64,000 bases of DNA from CAXTKD01 sp964244885 (GTDB lineage Bacteria; Pseudomonadota; Alphaproteobacteria; Sphingomonadales; Sphingomonadaceae): positions 124,001 through 188,000 of the forward strand of contig CAXTKD010000005.1 in NCBI GenBank assembly GCA_964244885.1, written 5' to 3'. The notes under the pieces were generated by a model. That model ran no database searches, was not told the DNA's origin, and worked only from the letters and a program-made list of their open reading frames with translations. The translations under genes and the position numbers were made by a program. Each line of letters begins with the position of its first letter. Position 1 is the stretch's first letter. Positions 34,254 through 42,214 of this stretch are shown here, piece after piece.

Positions 34254-34269
34254 TGTTTCACGTGGAACA
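34254..34269. promoter_or_regulatory. parS: parS site 2 (ParB binding), between mnmG and mnmE
   Basis: TGTTTCACGTGGAACA; its reverse complement, TGTTCCACGTGAAACA, is exactly the classic parS consensus. It sits one base after the mnmE stop codon, in the gap before mnmG. It is 2.0 kb from parS site 1, a typical cluster spacing near alphaproteobacterial origins. Confidence 0.93.
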
Positions 34270-34270
34270 G

Positions 34271-35659
34271 TCATTTGCCGATGCAGAAGCGGCCGAAGAG
34301 GGCATCGAGCATGTCCTCAACGCCGACTCGGCCGGTGATCTGGCCGAGGGCGCGGGCAGCGAGGCGGAGCTGCTCGGCGCGAAGGACGGGATCGGAGAGG
34401 TGGCCTGCTTCGGCGAGGCGGACGGCAGATCCGGCGAGGGCGAGGCGGTGGCGGTGCTGGGTGATGAGGGCGGACTCGGCGCGGGAGGCCTGGGCGGCCG
34501 CCCAGGCGGCGAGAGCGGCGCGGAGGGCGGGGAGGCCTTCGCCGGTTTTAGCGGAAACGCGGAGGGGCGGTGGGGGAGGAGAGGCCGTTCCCCTCTCCCC
34601 GGAAGGGGGAGGGAGCAGGCTTTTCACCCCCTCCCCCTTCCGGGGGGAGGGTTGGGGAGAGGGGTTGGGAGCTGGGCGTGAAGCACCGGCTTGATCAATC
34701 TTGTTTAGTACGACGATCGTGCGTCCCTCGACTTCGCTCGGGATGAGCGGGTCTGAAGAGGCATCAAGGATGTGAAGCACCAGATCCGCCTCCGCCGTGT
34801 TGGCGCGGGCGCGGCGGATGCCTTCGGCCTCGATTGGGTCGGCGCTGTCACGTAGGCCGGCGGTGTCGAGTAGGGTGACGGGGACGCCGGCGAGGGTCAG
34901 CGGGACCTCGATGATGTCGCGGGTGGTACCGGGAATAGCGGTGACGATCGCTGCCTCTCGGCCTGACAAGGCGTTGATAAGGCTCGACTTTCCGACATTC
35001 GGCTCGCCGATGACGGCGATCCTGAAACCGTCGCGCAGGCGCTCGCCGAGGCCGCCGTCGTCGAGCGCCGCTTCGATCTCGGCGAGGAGCGCGGCGAGAT
35101 CGGGCGGGGCGCTGCCGGCGACATCGCCCTCGTCGGCGAAGTCGAGATGCGCTTCGGCGTCGGCCTGGAGCGCGAGCAGGCGGAGGTGCCAGCCTTCGAC
35201 CCGGTCGCGCAACGCGCCGCCGGCCTGCGCCAGCGCCTGGCGGCGCTGCGCCTCGGTCTCGGCGGCGATCAGGTCGGCGAGCCCCTCGGCCTGCGTCAGG
35301 TCGAGCTTGCCGTTGTCGAAGGCGCGGCGACTGAACTCGCCGGGCTCGGCCAAGCGCAGGCCCTCGCGTTCGAGCGCCGCGAGGACGGCGGCGACCGTCG
35401 CGGCGCCGCCGTGGAGATGAAGCTCGGCGACATCCTCTCCTGTGAAGCTGTGCGGCGCGGGAAAGGACAGGATAAGCGCGCGATCGAGGAGGTGGCCATC
35501 GTCGTACAGGTCAGCGAGAGTCGCGGCGCGCGGCTGCGGCAAGCGCCCGGCGAGACTCTCTAACGTTTTCAATGACTTGTCGCCGGACAGCCGAACCACC
35601 GCGACGCCGGCGGGGGGACGCCCCGACGACAGGGCGAAGATGGTGTCGCGATTCGGCAT
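34271..35659 (-). CDS. mnmE: tRNA modification GTPase MnmE with in-frame palindromic insertion
   Basis: The GTPase partner of MnmG. It begins MPNRDTIFALSSGRPPAGVA (formyl-THF domain). The G domain has G1 GEPNVGKS (218-225), G2 PGTTRD, G3 DTAGLRD, G4 NKID (319-322) and G5 SAKTG (369-373), and the C-terminus ends with the conserved FCIGK. G4 and G5 are normally separated by about 25-30 residues; here they are 47 apart because residues 332-357 (PNPSPQPSPRKGEG, then PPPSGERGT) are encoded by a palindromic repeat. A second odd stretch, PLIPSEVEGR (304-313), just before G4, also resembles a repeat-derived segment. 462 aa. Confidence 0.95.
   Translation of the reverse strand: MPNRDTIFALSSGRPPAGVAVVRLSGDKSLKTLESLAGRLPQPRAATLADLYDDGHLLDRALILSFPAPHSFTGEDVAELHLHGGAATVAAVLAALEREGLRLAEPGEFSRRAFDNGKLDLTQAEGLADLIAAETEAQRRQALAQAGGALRDRVEGWHLRLLALQADAEAHLDFADEGDVAGSAPPDLAALLAEIEAALDDGGLGERLRDGFRIAVIGEPNVGKSSLINALSGREAAIVTAIPGTTRDIIEVPLTLAGVPVTLLDTAGLRDSADPIEAEGIRRARANTAEADLVLHILDASSDPLIPSEVEGRTIVVLNKIDQAGASRPAPNPSPQPSPRKGEGVKSLLPPPSGERGTASPPPPPLRVSAKTGEGLPALRAALAAWAAAQASRAESALITQHRHRLALAGSAVRLAEAGHLSDPVLRAEQLRLAARALGQITGRVGVEDMLDALFGRFCIGK
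34590..34664. repeat. Family A-variant palindromic repeat inside mnmE
   Basis: Perfect terminal inverted repeats CCCCTCTCCCC (34590-34600) and GGGGAGAGGGG (34654-34664) bound a 75-base element with internal GGAAGGGGGAGGG and CCCTCCCCCTTCC arms that also pair. Its length is a multiple of three and it is read in frame as a Pro/Ser-rich linker in MnmE. A degenerate half copy may lie at 34213-34244, in the neighbouring gap before mnmG. Confidence 0.88.
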
Positions 35660-35847
35660 GGTGCTTCCTAGCGCGGGATGGCGCGCCATGCATCGGCGGC
35701 GTAACATTATGAACCGCGCTGCGACGCGAAGCCTGAGCTCCGAATGCCGGATGTGCTCCGGGGCAGCTTCGTCGAGCCGAGGCTGGGGTAGGACCTTGTG
35801 CTGACTTAACTCACCCCGTGATGATCAAGCAACCTTGTGGCGGCGCA

Positions 35848-36693
35848 TCAGGGCAGCGCCGCCAGCCAGTTCAGGATCTCGCTCTGCAAGCGGATGCGCT
35901 TGCCCGACCAGCTGTGGTCGGTGGCGACGTGGATGGCGGTGACCTTGCCGCCGGCGGCGCGGACGGCGGCGACGAGGGGGTCGGTGTGGGCGGCGAGGCC
36001 GTCGTCCGAACTCAAGACGAGGAGCGGCAGCCTGGCGAGGCCGGGGGCGTCCTGCGCGAAGGTTGGGCCCGGGTGGGCGATGAGTTCGGCCGCCATGCTG
36101 TCGGCGGTGACGCCGGCGAGCGATTCGAGGCTCTCGCTCATGTCCTTGACGAGCGCGGCGCGCGTCATTTCCACCGGCAGCCTGGCCATGTCGGCGGAGG
36201 AGATCAGGATGGCGCCGGCGAGACCCTTGTCCCGCGCGGCGGTGGCGGCGGCGACCCAACCGCCCATGCTGTGGCCGGCGATGACGAGGCGCGACGGGTT
36301 CACGCCAAGCGTCGCCGCGTTGGCGCGGAGGTAGGCGAGCACCGCGTGCGCGTCGGCGAGATTGCCCTGGAAACTGAACTTGCCGGGGCTGCCCCATGAG
36401 CCGCGATAGTTGAAGGTGATGGCGTTCCAGCCGGCGCGGCGGACGGCTTGCGCGAGGTCGAGGTTCTTCTCGTTGCCGGGGAGGCCGTGCAGGATGACGA
36501 TTGTCGGGTGCGCGCCGGCGCCGGCGGCGAGGTAGGCGACGCCGTTGATCGCGACGCCGCCCGAGGGGATGTGAAGCACCTCCATGCGCGGCGGGTTGGC
36601 GGCATCCTCGGGCGGGTCGGTGGCGATCGCCGGCGGGACGGGGGCGGCGGCGACGGCGAGCGCGGCGAAGGCCAGCAGAATCAGGTGCTTCAT
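35848..36693 (-). CDS. Secreted alpha/beta hydrolase
   Basis: A 281-residue alpha/beta-hydrolase with a signal peptide (MKHLILLAFAALAVAAAPVP). The oxyanion segment is ILHGLPGNEKN, the nucleophile elbow IAGHSMGG (Ser142), an Asp in LLVLSSDDGLAAHTD, and the catalytic His in ATDHSWSGKRI. NYRGSWGSPGKFS resembles dienelactone hydrolase or BAAT-like esterases acting on small substrates. The start is the second of two adjacent ATGs, given GGGAG spacing. It is divergent from the outer-membrane transporter gene. Confidence 0.85.
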   Translation of the reverse strand: MKHLILLAFAALAVAAAPVPPAIATDPPEDAANPPRMEVLHIPSGGVAINGVAYLAAGAGAHPTIVILHGLPGNEKNLDLAQAVRRAGWNAITFNYRGSWGSPGKFSFQGNLADAHAVLAYLRANAATLGVNPSRLVIAGHSMGGWVAAATAARDKGLAGAILISSADMARLPVEMTRAALVKDMSESLESLAGVTADSMAAELIAHPGPTFAQDAPGLARLPLLVLSSDDGLAAHTDPLVAAVRAAGGKVTAIHVATDHSWSGKRIRLQSEILNWLAALP

Positions 36694-36738
36694 CATGTCT
36701 CCCTTGCCGCAACCACTTGGCGCGCCGATCGTAGCAGG

Positions 36739-37536
36739 ATGATGCGCGCTGCCAATCTGTTCTGGATGCTGCTGATCACCGCGAGTCCCGTGGCGGCGGA
36801 CGAGCTGCGCGACTTCTGCCCGACGCGGCCGGGGCTCGGCACCAACGCCTGCATCGTCGATGCCTCGCACGCCGTCGCGGAGCTGTCGGCGGTCGACTGG
36901 ACTCGGACGCGGGACAACGCGGCGACCGAGGATCGGACGCTGGCGGGCGACCTGCTGCTTCGGATCGGGCTGGGCGCGACGACCGAATTGCAGCTTGGCT
37001 GGACACCGTTCGGGGTGGTGCGAACGCGCGACCGGCTGGCGGGGACGACAGCGACGCAGCACCGGATCGGCGACGTCACGCTGGGGCTGCGGCAGAACCT
37101 CGCCTCGCCCGACGGATCGGGATTTTCGGCGGCGGTGCAGCCGTTCGTGACGCTCCCCATCGGGCGTCAGCCGGTTGGCGACGGCGACTGGGGCGCGGGA
37201 CTCGTCGTGCCGATCTCCTACGAACTGTCCGAGACGTGGAGCGTCGCGCTAACCTCCGAGGCCGATGCGGCTGTCGACTCGGACGGGAATGGGCGGCATC
37301 TGGCGTGGAGCGCGATCGGCGGCGCGACCTACAAGCTGAGCGACAGCGTCAGCGCGACGATCGAGGCGGCGGCGCTGCGCGACGATCCGGCGCGGCACGA
37401 GACGGAATGGCGCGGTGCGCTGTCGCTGGCGTGGCAGCCGAAGGACGGGCTGCAATTTGACGTGCAGGCGGTGGCGGGGCTCGACCGCGACGCGCCCGAT
37501 GTGGAGCTGATCGCCGGGCTGGCGCGGCGCTTCTAG
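36739..37536 (+). CDS. Outer-membrane transporter-like protein (phenol MetA-degradation type)
   Basis: A 265-residue exported barrel. The signal peptide MMRAANLFWMLLITASPVAA is followed by DELRDFCPTRPGLGTNACIVD, a Cys-containing N-terminal segment, then strands such as LLLRIGLGATTELQLGW, GDVTLGLRQNLASP, GFSAAVQPFVTLPIGRQP and YKLSDSVSATIEAAAL. It ends with GLARRF, a Phe-terminated strand. This matches the family called putative MetA-pathway of phenol degradation or transporter; the cargo is unknown. Two adjacent ATGs are possible starts. Confidence 0.78.
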   Translation: MMRAANLFWMLLITASPVAADELRDFCPTRPGLGTNACIVDASHAVAELSAVDWTRTRDNAATEDRTLAGDLLLRIGLGATTELQLGWTPFGVVRTRDRLAGTTATQHRIGDVTLGLRQNLASPDGSGFSAAVQPFVTLPIGRQPVGDGDWGAGLVVPISYELSETWSVALTSEADAAVDSDGNGRHLAWSAIGGATYKLSDSVSATIEAAALRDDPARHETEWRGALSLAWQPKDGLQFDVQAVAGLDRDAPDVELIAGLARRF

Positions 37537-37542
37537 CGCTTT

Positions 37543-37785
37543 CTATTTCTTCGCGTCGCCGCCGGTCGCGGCGCTCCACATGGCGTTTCGCCATTGCTCG
37601 AAGCCCTCGGCCATGCCGGGCATCCAGCTGCGCGTCATCTTCTCGAAGTCGGCGGGGGTCAGGCCTTCGGTGACCACCGACTTCATCCGCTCGATGTAGA
37701 GGTCGTGGATCGGCGTCAGGTCGGGGAGGCCGAAGAAGGCGCGCGCCTCGGCCGGCGTACAGTCGATATCGAAGGTGACTTTCAT
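37543..37785 (-). CDS. DUF6489 family protein
   Basis: An 80-residue protein with the alphaproteobacterial DUF6489 pattern: MKVTFDIDCTPAEARAFFGL, PDLTPIHDLYIERMKS, and a C-terminal amphipathic segment MTRSWMPGMAEGFEQWRNAM. The second half resembles phasin-like or membrane-associating helices. Function unknown. It is divergent from the alkyltransferase-like gene and its stop is just past the end of the convergent transporter gene. Confidence 0.8.
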   Translation of the reverse strand: MKVTFDIDCTPAEARAFFGLPDLTPIHDLYIERMKSVVTEGLTPADFEKMTRSWMPGMAEGFEQWRNAMWSAATGGDAKK

Positions 37786-37836
37786 GGGGACGGCCCTCCT
37801 TGCCGGGCGAGCCTAGCAGGGGCTAGGCTGCTGTCC

Positions 37837-38286
37837 ATGCCCGCCGCAGCACTTGCCACCCCCGTTGGACGGCTGACCCTCGTCGAGGAGGGCGGCGCGA
37901 TCGTCTCGGTGAGCTGGAAGAAGGGGCCGGAAGGCGAGGCGACGCCGCTGTTGAAGGAGGCGCTTCGGCAGATGCATGATTATTTCGAGGGGAGGCGGAA
38001 GGACTTCGAACTTCCGCTGAAGCCTGCCGCGACGGAGGCCGAGCAGGCGGTGCGCGACGCGATGCTGGCGATCCCGGCGGGGTCGACGGCGAGCTACGGC
38101 GACATCGGCAAGGTGGCGGGGCTGCCAGCGCAGGCGGTAGGGCAGTTCTGCGCCAGGAATCGCCTGCCGATCATCGTGCCGTGCCACCGGGTGGTTGGCC
38201 TTCAGGTCTCGGGGCATTATTCGGGCGGCGGCGGGGCGGACAGCAAGCACTGGCTGCTGCGGCACGAGGGCGCGACACTCATTTGA
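37837..38286 (+). CDS. ogt: Methylated-DNA--protein-cysteine methyltransferase (Ogt/MGMT type)
   Basis: Repairs O6-alkylguanine by moving the alkyl group to its own cysteine. The 149-residue protein has the helix-turn-helix wing ASYGDIGKVAGLPAQAVGQF and the active-site segment IIVPCHRVVG (Cys116), then SGGGGADSKHWLLRHEGA. The RxxxN-type region is present as CARNRLP. The N-terminal domain is short, as in Ogt rather than Ada. The ATG follows a weak ribosome-binding site. Confidence 0.92.
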   Translation: MPAAALATPVGRLTLVEEGGAIVSVSWKKGPEGEATPLLKEALRQMHDYFEGRRKDFELPLKPAATEAEQAVRDAMLAIPAGSTASYGDIGKVAGLPAQAVGQFCARNRLPIIVPCHRVVGLQVSGHYSGGGGADSKHWLLRHEGATLI

Positions 38287-38297
38287 AGGATCAAGGC

Positions 38298-38996
38298 ATG
38301 GGCGAGTGGATCGAGGTCGAGGCGCTGGACAATCCTGGCGACGGGGCGGGCGCATTCCGCGGTTATCTGGCGGGTAACGGCGGGCCGGGAATCGTCGTCG
38401 TGCAGGAGATCTTCGGAGTCAACGCCGGCATCCGCGCGATGTGCGACGACTGGGCGGCAAAGGGCTTCACCGCCTTCGCGCCCGACCTGTTCTGGCGGAT
38501 CGAGCCGGGACTCGACATCAGCGACAAGAGCGAAGCCGAGTGGAAGACCGCGTTCGGCTACATGCAGAAGTTCGACATCGACGCCGGGCTGCGCGACATC
38601 GAGGCGTCGATCCGGGCGCTCCGGGCGCGCGGGCATGAGAAGGTCGGAGTCGTCGGCTATTGCCTCGGCGGGCGGGTCGCCTTCCTCGCGGCGACCCGGA
38701 CCGACGCCGACGCCAGCGTCTCCTACTACGGCGGCGGCATCGACGGACTGATGGGCGAGGCGCACGCGATCGCGCGGCCGCTGATGATCCACCTCGCGGT
38801 CGAGGACGAGTATATCGACAAGGCGGCGCAGGCGACGGTCCACGCGGCGCTCGACGATCATCCCAGGGTGACGATCCACGACTATCCCGGCGTCCAGCAC
38901 GCCTTCGCGCGGGTCGACGGGGTCCACCGCGACGAGGATTCGGCGAACCTCGCGGACGGCCGGACCCTCTGGTTCTTCAAGGAATATCTCGGCTGA
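38298..38996 (+). CDS. Dienelactone hydrolase family protein
   Basis: A 232-residue alpha/beta hydrolase with a Cys nucleophile: VVVQEIFGVN (Glu36), GYCLGG (Cys122), an Asp in AVEDEYIDKAA, and the catalytic His in PGVQHAFARV, the triad of carboxymethylenebutenolidase-type enzymes. Such proteins hydrolyse dienelactone in aromatic breakdown, but the family is broad. It is eleven bases after the ogt stop and shares one base with the next gene (TGATG), in a four-gene plus-strand run. Confidence 0.88.
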   Translation: MGEWIEVEALDNPGDGAGAFRGYLAGNGGPGIVVVQEIFGVNAGIRAMCDDWAAKGFTAFAPDLFWRIEPGLDISDKSEAEWKTAFGYMQKFDIDAGLRDIEASIRALRARGHEKVGVVGYCLGGRVAFLAATRTDADASVSYYGGGIDGLMGEAHAIARPLMIHLAVEDEYIDKAAQATVHAALDDHPRVTIHDYPGVQHAFARVDGVHRDEDSANLADGRTLWFFKEYLG

Positions 38997-39484
38997 TGTT
39001 CATCCGGCCGGCGGGGGACGGCGACCTCGGCGGGCTGCTGACGGTCACCAACCATGCCATCCTGACCTCGACCGCGCTGTTCGACTACGAGCCGCGCACC
39101 CCGCAGGCGCAGGCGGAGTGGCTGGACCTCAAACGCGCCGAGGGCTGGCCGGTGCTGGTCGCGGAGGACGAGGGGCAGTTCCTCGGCTTCGCGAGCTTCG
39201 GCCCGTTCCGCCGCTGGCCGGCCTACCAGCACAGCGTCGAGCATTCCCTCTACGTCGCGGACGGGGCTCAGCGGCGCGGGATTGGACGGGCGCTCCTCGA
39301 GGCGCTGATCGAGGAGGCCGGGCGGCGGGGGCTCCACACGATGATCGGCGGGATCGAGGCGGGCAATGCGGCGAGCCTCGCGCTCCACGCGGCGCTTGGC
39401 TTCGCCGAGGTCGGGCGGCTGCCTCAGGTCGGCTGGAAGTTCGAGCGCTGGCTCGATCTGGTGTTCATGCAGAGGATGTTGTGA
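38996..39484 (+). CDS. GNAT acetyltransferase (phosphinothricin-acetyltransferase-like)
   Basis: A 162-residue GNAT enzyme. MFIRPAGDGDLGGLLTVTNH, the TALFDYEPRTPQ segment and WPVLVAEDEGQFLGFASFG, followed by HSLYVADGAQRRGIGRALL (acetyl-CoA-binding motif A, Q/RxxGxG/A) and HTMIGGIEAGNAASLALHAA, are typical of the Pat/MnaT (phosphinothricin or L-amino-acid N-acetyltransferase) branch. Coupled by TGATG to both neighbours. Confidence 0.88.
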   Translation: MFIRPAGDGDLGGLLTVTNHAILTSTALFDYEPRTPQAQAEWLDLKRAEGWPVLVAEDEGQFLGFASFGPFRRWPAYQHSVEHSLYVADGAQRRGIGRALLEALIEEAGRRGLHTMIGGIEAGNAASLALHAALGFAEVGRLPQVGWKFERWLDLVFMQRML

Positions 39485-40458
39485 TGGCGCGTGCCGCGAG
39501 ACTGACCCGCACCGGCGGGCCGGAGGTGATCGAGTTCGCCGATGTCGAGGTCGGCGCTCCGGGAGCCGGCGAGCTCAGGCTGCGGCATACCGCGGTCGGG
39601 CTCAACTTCATCGACACCTACCATCGCTCGGGCCTCTACCCGATGGCGATGCCGAGCGGGCTGGGCCTAGAGGCGGCGGGCGTCGTCGAGGCGGCCGGCG
39701 CGGGGGTCGAGGGGTTCGCGGCGGGCGACCGGGTGGCCTATGGCTCGGGGCCGATCGGCGCCTATGCGACGCACCGGCTGATCGCCGCGTCGCAGGTGGT
39801 GGCGCTGCCCGACGCGATCGACGACCGCACGGCGGCGGCGGCGATGCTCAAGGGCTCGACCGCCGAATTCCTGATCGAGCGCTGCGCCGAGGTGCGGGCG
39901 GGCGAGACCGTGCTGGTGCACGCCGCGGCGGGCGGGGTCGGAGGGCTGCTGGTGCAATGGGCGAAGGGCGTCGGCGCCTGCGTGATCGCGGTGGTCGGCT
40001 CGGACGCAAAGGCCGAAATCGCGCGCGGCCACGGTGCGGACCATGTGATCGTCGGCGAGTCGGAAGGGCTGGCGGCGAAAGTCGCCGAGCTCACCGGCGG
40101 CGCCCGGGTGCGGGTGGTGTTCGACGGCATCGGCAAGGCGACCTGGGAGGCGTCGCTCGACTGCCTCCAGCGGCGCGGGTTGATCGTCAGCTACGGCAAC
40201 GCCTCAGGCCCGGTCGACGGCGTCAACCTTGGCGTGCTGGCGCGCAAGGGCTCGCTGTTCGCGACGCGGCCGACGATGTTCGACTATTATTCGACCCCCG
40301 AGGAGCGGCGCGCCGGAGCGGAGCGGCTGTTCGCGATGATCCAGAGCGGCAAGCTCAGGGTGAGTGGCGACCAGAGCTATGCGCTGGAGGACGCGGCGAA
40401 GGCGCATGCGGACCTGGAGGCGCGGAAGACGACGGGGGCGACGGTGTTGATTCCCTAG
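39484..40458 (+). CDS. qor: NADPH:quinone oxidoreductase (zeta-crystallin type)
   Basis: A zinc-free medium-chain reductase, 324 aa, that reduces quinones with NADPH. VGLNFIDTYHRSGLYPM is the Qor signature; the Rossmann region is VLVHAAAGGVGGLLVQWAKG; HGADHVIVGESEG and the closing YALEDAAKAHADLEARKTTG follow. The ATG overlaps the GNAT stop by one base. A family B repeat follows immediately. Confidence 0.93.
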   Translation: MARAARLTRTGGPEVIEFADVEVGAPGAGELRLRHTAVGLNFIDTYHRSGLYPMAMPSGLGLEAAGVVEAAGAGVEGFAAGDRVAYGSGPIGAYATHRLIAASQVVALPDAIDDRTAAAAMLKGSTAEFLIERCAEVRAGETVLVHAAAGGVGGLLVQWAKGVGACVIAVVGSDAKAEIARGHGADHVIVGESEGLAAKVAELTGGARVRVVFDGIGKATWEASLDCLQRRGLIVSYGNASGPVDGVNLGVLARKGSLFATRPTMFDYYSTPEERRAGAERLFAMIQSGKLRVSGDQSYALEDAAKAHADLEARKTTGATVLIP

Positions 40459-40460
40459 TT

Positions 40461-40585
40461 CCTCTCCCGCTTGCGGGAGAGGTTAGGTGAGGGTGTGTCG
40501 CGCGTCAGCGCGACGAACCGAAAGATAGACACCCTCACCCCGCTCGCCTGCCGGCGAGTCGCCCTCTCCCGCAAGCGGGCGAGGG
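40461..40585. repeat. Family B palindromic repeat
   Basis: Begins two bases after the qor stop with CCTCTCCCGC/GCGGGAGAGG around TT, then TTAGGTGAGGGTG; the second half holds CACCCTCACCCCGCTCGCC and the closing CCCTCTCCCGCAAGCGGGC hairpin. Same layout as 8524-8652 with different central bases. It sits between the convergent qor and terC genes. Confidence 0.88.
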
Positions 40586-40620
40586 ATTTGGCGACAATCG
40601 GAATGCCAGCGCTCCTCCGG

Positions 40621-41274
40621 TCAGCCCCCGAACAGCCCCATCGCGTGCGGGCCGACTTCGTGCCAGCCTTCCCAGATCATCTTGCCGGCGACGTAGACGA
40701 TGACGACGAGGCCGACGTAGGCGATCCAGCGGTAGCGTTCGATGTACTTGGCGATGACGTTGGCGGCGATTCCCATCAGCGCGACCGACAGCAGGAGGCC
40801 GATGACGAGGATGCCGGGGTGCTCGCGCGCAGCACCCGCGACCGCCAGCACGTTGTCGAGGCTCATGCTGACGTCGGCGATGGCGACGCCCCAGGCGGCG
40901 GCGGCGAAGGTCTTGGCGGGCTTGAGGCCGTCCTCGATCGCGTCGCTGGTGTGCGGGACGCTCAGGTCGCGCCACATCTTCCAGCTGACCCAGGCCAGCA
41001 GTAGGCCGCCCGCGAACACCAGGCCGGTGATCTGCATCAGCTGGGTGACAAGCAGCGCGAAGACGATGCGGAGCGCCAGCGCGGCGAAGATGCCGATCAT
41101 GATGACGCGCTTCCGCTGCTCGACCGGAAGCCCCGCGGCGAGCGCGCCGACGACGATGGCGTTGTCGCCCGCCAGCATGATGTCGATCATCAGCACCTGC
41201 CCGAATGCGGCGAGCGCCGCCGGGCTGCCGATGTTCGAGAAGTCGTTGACGATCGCGGCCCAGATGTCGGTCAT
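40621..41274 (-). CDS. TerC family integral membrane protein
   Basis: A 217-residue protein with about seven membrane segments and the two intramembrane acidic motifs of the family: QVLMIDIMLAGDNAIVVGAL in the first repeat and VAIADVSMSLDNVLAVAGA in the second. The YjbE-like subfamily is linked to metal (Mn2+) export or acid and oxidative stress; in this species the ion is unknown. No yybP-ykoY riboswitch was recognised in the short upstream gap. Confidence 0.9.
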   Translation of the reverse strand: MTDIWAAIVNDFSNIGSPAALAAFGQVLMIDIMLAGDNAIVVGALAAGLPVEQRKRVIMIGIFAALALRIVFALLVTQLMQITGLVFAGGLLLAWVSWKMWRDLSVPHTSDAIEDGLKPAKTFAAAAWGVAIADVSMSLDNVLAVAGAAREHPGILVIGLLLSVALMGIAANVIAKYIERYRWIAYVGLVVIVYVAGKMIWEGWHEVGPHAMGLFGG

Positions 41275-41330
41275 GCGGCGCTAGATGCGGCGTGGTGTCG
41301 CGGGTTGCAAGGGAGGGACGGCAATTTCGG

Positions 41331-42125
41331 CTATGGCTCCGGACGAACCGAGGAAATGTCGTTCTTGAGGCCGACCGGGATGAGCGAGTCCTGGCTCGCG
41401 CCGACGATCACGCATTTGCCGGCGAAATGCACCTTGTCGCACAGCTGCCAGCGCTTCTTGCCCTTGATGACGACCGAGCCCGTGGTGTTGCGGAAGTTGT
41501 AGGTCTCGAGATCCTCGACCGAAGCCGCGATTTCGGGCGTGTGCCGGCCTTCGAACTTCGCCTTGCTGTAGAGAACGATCGTGTCTGTGGGCGGGGGCGG
41601 TGGTGGGGGCGGCGATGGCGGCGGCGGGGGTGGCGGCGGCGGCGGAGGCGGGGGCGGGGGCGGGGGAGCCTGGACCGGCTTCGGCGGCGCGGCGCGCCCC
41701 GGCTGAATGGCGAGCGCCTTGCCGATGCAGGCCATGCGCCCCTCGATCACGCGCAGGTCCATGCCGCCGCACGGCGACACGTCGAGCCTGGAATCGACAT
41801 CGTCGCCGTTGTCGGCGGCGCAGGTCGCGTTGATCGTCATGCCGCTGATCTCGACGAAGGAGCAGCCCTGCGCCCGAAGGCTCGTCCGGATGCCCTCGCT
41901 CTCGGCCGCCGACAGCCGCGCCATGACGGGCGGCGGCGCGACGACGGGCGGTGGGGCGGCGGCAGGTGGGGGCGGAGGCGCGACCGGAGCGGGCGCGGGC
42001 GGCGGCGATGGCGGAGCGGGAACGGGATTGGGGGTCGGCGCCTCGGCAGGCGGAGTTTGCGCCGCGATCGGACCGCCCGCGAGAGCGAGGCCCAGGAACG
42101 CCATGCCCAGAATGCGCCGCTTCAT
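41331..42125 (-). CDS. Secreted proline-rich protein with beta/gamma-crystallin-like domain
   Basis: A 264-residue exported protein. Signal peptide MKRRILGMAFLGLALAGGPI through AAQ; a Pro/Ala-rich tract to about residue 68; a small cysteine domain (SAAESEGIRTSLRAQGCSF, MTINATCAADNGDD, CGGMDLRVIEGRMACIGKAL) that loosely recalls cyanovirin-N-type repeats; an almost pure polyproline stretch near 154-182; and a C-terminal beta/gamma-crystallin-like domain (KAKFEGRHTPEIAASVEDLE, VIKGKKRWQLCDKVHFAGKC, GLKNDISSVRPEP). Crystallin domains in bacteria often bind Ca2+. The role is unknown, possibly an envelope or inhibitory protein. Confidence 0.75.
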   Translation of the reverse strand: MKRRILGMAFLGLALAGGPIAAQTPPAEAPTPNPVPAPPSPPPAPAPVAPPPPPAAAPPPVVAPPPVMARLSAAESEGIRTSLRAQGCSFVEISGMTINATCAADNGDDVDSRLDVSPCGGMDLRVIEGRMACIGKALAIQPGRAAPPKPVQAPPPPPPPPPPPPPPPPPSPPPPPPPPTDTIVLYSKAKFEGRHTPEIAASVEDLETYNFRNTTGSVVIKGKKRWQLCDKVHFAGKCVIVGASQDSLIPVGLKNDISSVRPEP

Positions 42126-42214
42126 GTTGCCCCCTCGTTTCGGCCCCGTCCGAGAATTTGGCAGCTTTCGCGGCGGAGGTCTAGAGAGCGGCGGCCTCGC
42201 GAAGCAGCCCGGAC

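Noticed and set aside
34253..34681. A plus-strand frame beginning MFHVEQ at the parS site
   Set aside because: The start-like sequence is the parS palindrome itself, and the rest is antisense to mnmE.
40621..41330. A manganese-type (yybP-ykoY) riboswitch ahead of the TerC gene
   Set aside because: The gap to the next gene is only 56 bases and shows none of the conserved riboswitch helices.
41590..41680. Short GGCGGC-type repeats that look like a tandem array or CRISPR
   Set aside because: They encode the polyproline run of the crystallin-like protein on the minus strand; there are no spacers or regular unit lengths.
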